Made by a program: the position numbers and the translations under genes. The notes under the pieces were generated by a model. The model searched no databases. It was not told the DNA's origin and saw only the letters and a list, made by a program, of their open reading frames with translations. 64,000 nucleotides of DNA from Streptomyces sp. NBC_00250 (GTDB taxonomy: Bacteria; Actinomycetota; Actinomycetes; Streptomycetales; Streptomycetaceae). The stretch lies in contig NZ_CP108088.1 of assembly GCF_036192275.1 (NCBI RefSeq), positions 1,984,001-2,048,000 on the forward strand, written 5' to 3'. Shown here in pieces: positions 60,645-64,000 of this stretch (positions are counted from its first letter, which is position 1; each line of letters opens with the position of its first letter).

Positions 60645-63524
60645 TCAGCCGAGCTGGCGGCGTACGAGCTCGTGGAACGGGCCGCTCGTGTCGGCGAGCA
60701 GCTCGGCGGGCGGGCCCTGCTGGGCGACCCGTCCCTCCGCCATCACGATCACCCGGTCGGCGTCCATGACCGTGGACAGCCGGTGGGCGATCACGACACG
60801 GGTGGAGCGCAGCGTGCGCGTCGACTCGATGACCACGCGCTGGGCCTCGTTGTCCAGGGCGCTGGTGGCCTCGTCGAGGAAGAGGATGCGCGGCTTGCGG
60901 ATGAGGGCCTGCGCGATCATCAGCCGCTGGCGCTGACCGCCCGAGACGGTGCCGCCGCCGTCGGACAGCATGGTGTGCATGCCCATGGGCATGGCCTTGA
61001 TGTCCTCGGCGAGACCGGCCATGGCGGCCGCCTCCCACGCCTCCTCCGGCGGGTACGGCTCGGCCCCGCGGATGCAGTCGAGGATCGAGCCGGAGAACGG
61101 TTGCGCGTTCTGCAGGACGACGCCGCACTGACGGCGCACGGCCGCCCGGTCGAGCGCCGCCAGATCCTGCCCGTCGTACAGCACGCTGCCCGCGACCGGC
61201 CGGTCGAAGCCGATGAGCAGCCGGAGGAGGGTCGACTTGCCGCAGCCGCTGGCTCCGACGATCGCGACGAACTCGCCCGGCCGCACCCGCACCGACACGT
61301 CGTCCAGGACCAGCGGACCGTCCTCGGTGTACCGGTAGGACAGGTTCCGTGCCTCGACTCCCCCGGCGAGCACACCCGGCCGCGTGCTGGAGCCGCGTAT
61401 CTCGGGGGTCTCTTCGAAGACCGGCCTGATCTGCTCGAACATCGGCTGTACGGCGGCGGCCGAGATGAGCGCACCGGTCAGCTGGGTGACCGAGGACAGC
61501 AGGATCGTCACGGCGGTGCTGAAGGTGAGGAACTCACCGGCGGACATGCTGCCCCGGGCCGGGCCGGCCAGCAGCATGAACATCACGAGCATGCACAGCG
61601 GCCCGCAGACCGCGTTGAGGACCGTGATGACGTTCTTGATCCGGCCGATCCGCTGCTGCAGTTCCCGGGTACGGGCGAACTCCCGCGCCCAGGCGGCGTA
61701 GGCGAAGCTCTCGGCCGCGGCCACCCGCAGCTTGGGCAGGCCGCGCAGGGTCTGGAACGCCTGGTTGTCGAGCTTGTTGCCGAGCCTGAGCAGCTGCCGC
61801 TGGTATCGCAGCTGCCAGAGTCCGAGCCCCAGGAAGAGCGCGGCGATGACGAGCAGCATGGCGAGCGCGGCCATCGCCAACGGCACGCTGTAGAAGAGCA
61901 GCAGGACGAGGTTCATCGTGCCGACGGTGCCCGCCTGCAGACAGACCGAGCCGATGCCGGACAGCACGCTGCGGATGGAGCTGATCCCCATGGCCGCGCT
62001 CGCCAGTTCACCGGTGGAGCTGCCGGCGAAGAACGTCACCGGCAGCCTCAGCAGCCGGTCCCAGACGGCCGGCTGCAGGGTGGCCTCGATTCGGCCCTCC
62101 ATCCGCAGGATCGCCATGTTCTGCAGCAGCATGAAGGAGGCCGACACGACGCTGGTCGCGATGAGCGCGAGCGCGGTCTGCACGATGAGGCTGTCCTCGG
62201 CCCGCGGTACGTACTCGCCGAGGACCTTGCCGGTGGCGAGGGGGACGAGCGCGCCGAGGCCGACCGCGACGAGACCTCCGACGAGGAGGCTCCGCAGATC
62301 CCCGCCGGTCCCGCGCAGGCTGAAGCGGAGCAGCCGCAGGAGGCCCGGCTTCCCGTCGGGCAGGGGGCGGTAGAACATGACGGCGCTCGGTTCGAAGGCG
62401 TCCTCGTCGGCGGAGCCCACCCGCTCCCGGCTGCCGGTGGCGGGGTCGACGGCCTCGTATCCGCCGCGCCGCCACAGCAGGGCGACCGGTGCGCCGTCCT
62501 CCTCGCGCCGCCCCACCAGGGGCCCGCTGTCCTCCCGCCACCAGCGGCCGTGGAGCCGCACGGCGCGGGTGCGGATCCGCGAGGCGAGCGCGATGCGTTC
62601 GACGGGGTCCGTACCTCCGGAGTCGGCGCCGGTCCCGACCGGTTCCGAGAGGGCGATGCCCGCCTCGCGCGCGACCAGCCGGCACACGGCGAAGACCGCG
62701 TCGTCGCTCGCGCCGCGCCGGGCGGCCCCGCGCGACCGGTCGCCGGAGCGGCCGATCGAGGCGAGCAGCGCCTGGTCGGCCTGGGTGCGGGCGGCCTCAC
62801 CGGCCTCGATGCCGGCCGCCGTGCGGTCCTCGTGGGCGCGCTCGACCTGCTCGATCCAGTGGTCCAGGGCGTACAGCAGCCGGTACTGCTGGTCGACCAT
62901 GCCCTGCCACATCGCCCCGTCGACGAGGAGCGCGCCCGCCGTGTCGTACCCCTCGTACCCCTCGTAGAAGGCGCCGTACTGGACGCTGCCCGGGGTGATC
63001 TGCATCCACAGGATGTCGTCGTCGGCCGCGGCCGGTGCCGCGGTGGCGCGGCTCTCCAGCGGCGCCTGGTAGAGGACGCGCAGGCCGCGCCCGATGCCGA
63101 GGGCGAAGGCGTTCTCCAGCGGGCTCAGGGGCACCTCGGAGACGTCGCCGTACTGCTCGGAGCCGTACTGCCCGTATCCATACTGCCCGGATCCGTACTG
63201 CCCGGATCCGTACTGCAGCTCGCGCAGTTCGATGCGGCGCAGCAGACAGCCCGCCAGGGGGCGGCCGATCAGGGTGTGGCCGGGGCCTTCGGCCGGGCCG
63301 AGCAGCAGCGTGCCCGGTTCGAGGCGGCCCAGGAAGTGCCAGTGGCCCTCCTGTGCCGCGTCGATCGCGAAGAGGTCCAGCGCGCCCTCGACGACGAGCC
63401 ACAGGACGAGCGGACCCTCCAGGGACAGGCTGCGCGTGCTCGTGCAGTCGACGGGCGAGCCGAGTCCGCCCAGGGCGGCCACGACCGGATCCACGGCGAC
63501 GTGTGGGGCGTGGGGGGACGTCAC
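60645..63524 (-). CDS. NHLP bacteriocin-export ABC transporter, permease/ATPase subunit
   Basis: 959 residues from GTG 63524, with AAGGAG in the end of the preceding gene. Residues about 1-160 are a cyclic-nucleotide-like/double-psi domain in place of a peptidase, followed by a charged linker; about 405-680 is a six-helix ABC exporter domain; the C-terminal ATPase has GASGCGKST, VVLQNAQPFSGSI, TVSGGQRQRLMIAQAL, ILFLDEATSALD and VIAHRLSTV. This pattern is that of the second transporter (non-peptidase) in NHLP/LanT-type systems. GQY-rich repeat near residue 103-128. Starts one base after the stop of the first transporter gene. Confidence 0.86.
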   Translation of the reverse strand: MTSPHAPHVAVDPVVAALGGLGSPVDCTSTRSLSLEGPLVLWLVVEGALDLFAIDAAQEGHWHFLGRLEPGTLLLGPAEGPGHTLIGRPLAGCLLRRIELRELQYGSGQYGSGQYGYGQYGSEQYGDVSEVPLSPLENAFALGIGRGLRVLYQAPLESRATAAPAAADDDILWMQITPGSVQYGAFYEGYEGYDTAGALLVDGAMWQGMVDQQYRLLYALDHWIEQVERAHEDRTAAGIEAGEAARTQADQALLASIGRSGDRSRGAARRGASDDAVFAVCRLVAREAGIALSEPVGTGADSGGTDPVERIALASRIRTRAVRLHGRWWREDSGPLVGRREEDGAPVALLWRRGGYEAVDPATGSRERVGSADEDAFEPSAVMFYRPLPDGKPGLLRLLRFSLRGTGGDLRSLLVGGLVAVGLGALVPLATGKVLGEYVPRAEDSLIVQTALALIATSVVSASFMLLQNMAILRMEGRIEATLQPAVWDRLLRLPVTFFAGSSTGELASAAMGISSIRSVLSGIGSVCLQAGTVGTMNLVLLLFYSVPLAMAALAMLLVIAALFLGLGLWQLRYQRQLLRLGNKLDNQAFQTLRGLPKLRVAAAESFAYAAWAREFARTRELQQRIGRIKNVITVLNAVCGPLCMLVMFMLLAGPARGSMSAGEFLTFSTAVTILLSSVTQLTGALISAAAVQPMFEQIRPVFEETPEIRGSSTRPGVLAGGVEARNLSYRYTEDGPLVLDDVSVRVRPGEFVAIVGASGCGKSTLLRLLIGFDRPVAGSVLYDGQDLAALDRAAVRRQCGVVLQNAQPFSGSILDCIRGAEPYPPEEAWEAAAMAGLAEDIKAMPMGMHTMLSDGGGTVSGGQRQRLMIAQALIRKPRILFLDEATSALDNEAQRVVIESTRTLRSTRVVIAHRLSTVMDADRVIVMAEGRVAQQGPPAELLADTSGPFHELVRRQLG
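63150..63218. repeat. 15-bp tandem repeat coding for a GSGQY-rich segment
   Basis: Four full units and a partial one (63150, 63165, 63180, 63195, 63210) of GTACTGCCCGGATCC with point variants, in frame inside the transporter gene. The encoded segment is a run of Y-G-S-G-Q pentads. Confidence 0.88.
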
Positions 63525-63525
63525 C

Positions 63526-64000
63526 TCAGTGCTCCTTGACGAGTTCGGCGTACGCGCCCCGCGCGGCGAGCAGGTGCTCGTGACGCCCGCGTTCGACGAC
63601 CGTGCCGCGTTCGAGGACGACGATCTCGTCGCTGTCGCGCACGGTGCTCAGCCGGTGGGCGATGACCACACAGGCACAGCCCCGGCGCCGCAGGTTGTCG
63701 ATGACGAGCTGCTCGGTCGCCGCGTCCAGAGCGCTGGTCACCTCGTCCAGGACCATGACGCTGGGGCGGCGCACCAAGGCCCTCGCGATCTCAAGGCGTT
63801 GGCGCTGGCCGCCGGAGAAGTTGCGGCCGTCCTGCTCGACCCGGCTGTGGATGCCGCCGGGGCGGCGCGCGATCACCTCGTGGACGGCGGCGTCCTCCAG
63901 GGCGGCCACCACCGCCTCGTCGGGGATGGAGGGGTCCCACAGGGCGACGTTGTCGCGGACGGTGCCCTCGAAGAGGAAGACGTCCTGGTCGACGAAGGAG
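63526..64000 (-). CDS. NHLP bacteriocin-export ABC transporter, peptidase/permease/ATPase subunit (5' part beyond the window)
   Basis: Only the last 158 residues of the ATPase are visible: Q-loop VDQDVFLFEGTVRDN, signature NFSGGQRQRLEIARALVRR, Walker B VMVLDEVTSALDAA and H-loop VVIAHRLSTVRDSDE. The frame is open to the window edge. Position directly upstream of the permease/ATPase partner, one base apart, is the arrangement of the NHLM_micro_ABC1/ABC2 pair, where this subunit normally begins with a C39 leader peptidase. That part and any precursor peptide lie outside the window. Confidence 0.78.
   Translation of the reverse strand, partial: SFVDQDVFLFEGTVRDNVALWDPSIPDEAVVAALEDAAVHEVIARRPGGIHSRVEQDGRNFSGGQRQRLEIARALVRRPSVMVLDEVTSALDAATEQLVIDNLRRRGCACVVIAHRLSTVRDSDEIVVLERGTVVERGRHEHLLAARGAYAELVKEH

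Noticed and set aside
60378..63539. 1053-codon open frame opposite the ABC transporter
   Set aside because: Acidic/His/Gln-rich shadow; the minus strand carries all ABC motifs.

Overview
The window is very GC-rich, with many GTG starts, Shine-Dalgarno sites of the GGAGG type, long GC hairpins, and Streptomyces-type families (LAxTG surface protein, F420-linked oxidoreductases, a possible bldA-dependent TTA codon). It is most likely chromosomal DNA of a Streptomyces or close relative. No rRNA, tRNA or CRISPR array was seen. Two patches look less GC-rich by eye (about 6040-6480 and 37040-38110).

Layout. 1-5957 is housekeeping and accessory metabolism: an inositol-monophosphatase-like enzyme (cut by the edge), a lipoate-protein ligase, a secreted trypsin-like protease, an NCS1 nucleobase/hydantoin permease and a GNAT acetyltransferase. 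6483-12937 encodes secreted or surface proteins, including a 1340-residue protein joining a lytic-transglycosylase-like region to an SGNH hydrolase; a relic of an IS5-type transposase lies upstream. 13039-17724 is a leftward reductive-pyrimidine/hydantoin catabolic operon: C-N hydrolase, class III aminotransferase, dihydropyrimidinase, F420-dependent LLM oxidoreductase. 18042-28271 holds small regulator/enzyme pairs (HxlR with an NAD(P)-binding protein; a HTH regulator divergent from methionine aminopeptidase), gamma-glutamyltransferase, a P450 and a TPR-like protein. 28386-36663 has a secreted S15/CocE-type hydrolase, a complete gluABCD amino-acid ABC transporter, exonuclease III, an MBL-fold hydrolase and a PcaD-PcaC fusion.

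36700-43279 looks like an acquired island: a decayed transposase end, a Nal1-like trypsin-fold protease of lower GC, then two tandem cassettes, each made of a fucolectin-like beta-propeller followed by a paralogous, Ser/Thr-rich protein that resembles a beta-barrel pore former. None of these four has a Sec signal peptide. This is the best candidate in the window for an undescribed system.

43372-45195 encodes a glutaminase-STAS fusion and a small membrane protein. 45420-55672 is a protease locus: two large secreted subtilases flank two paralogous TrmB/LuxR-type regulators. The second subtilase lacks the C-terminal domain of the first, and that domain is encoded by a separate lipoprotein gene just downstream. 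56078-58432 encodes a sortase-anchored (LADTG) surface protein with a PD-(D/E)XK-like nuclease motif. 58634-60496 carries a hypothetical gene, a 28-residue membrane peptide, an RNA polymerase sigma factor and a small membrane protein. The right edge (60645-64000) contains two NHLP-type bacteriocin-export ABC transporter genes, which suggests that a peptide natural-product cluster continues beyond the window.

All functional calls come from reading motifs by eye; no database search was run.
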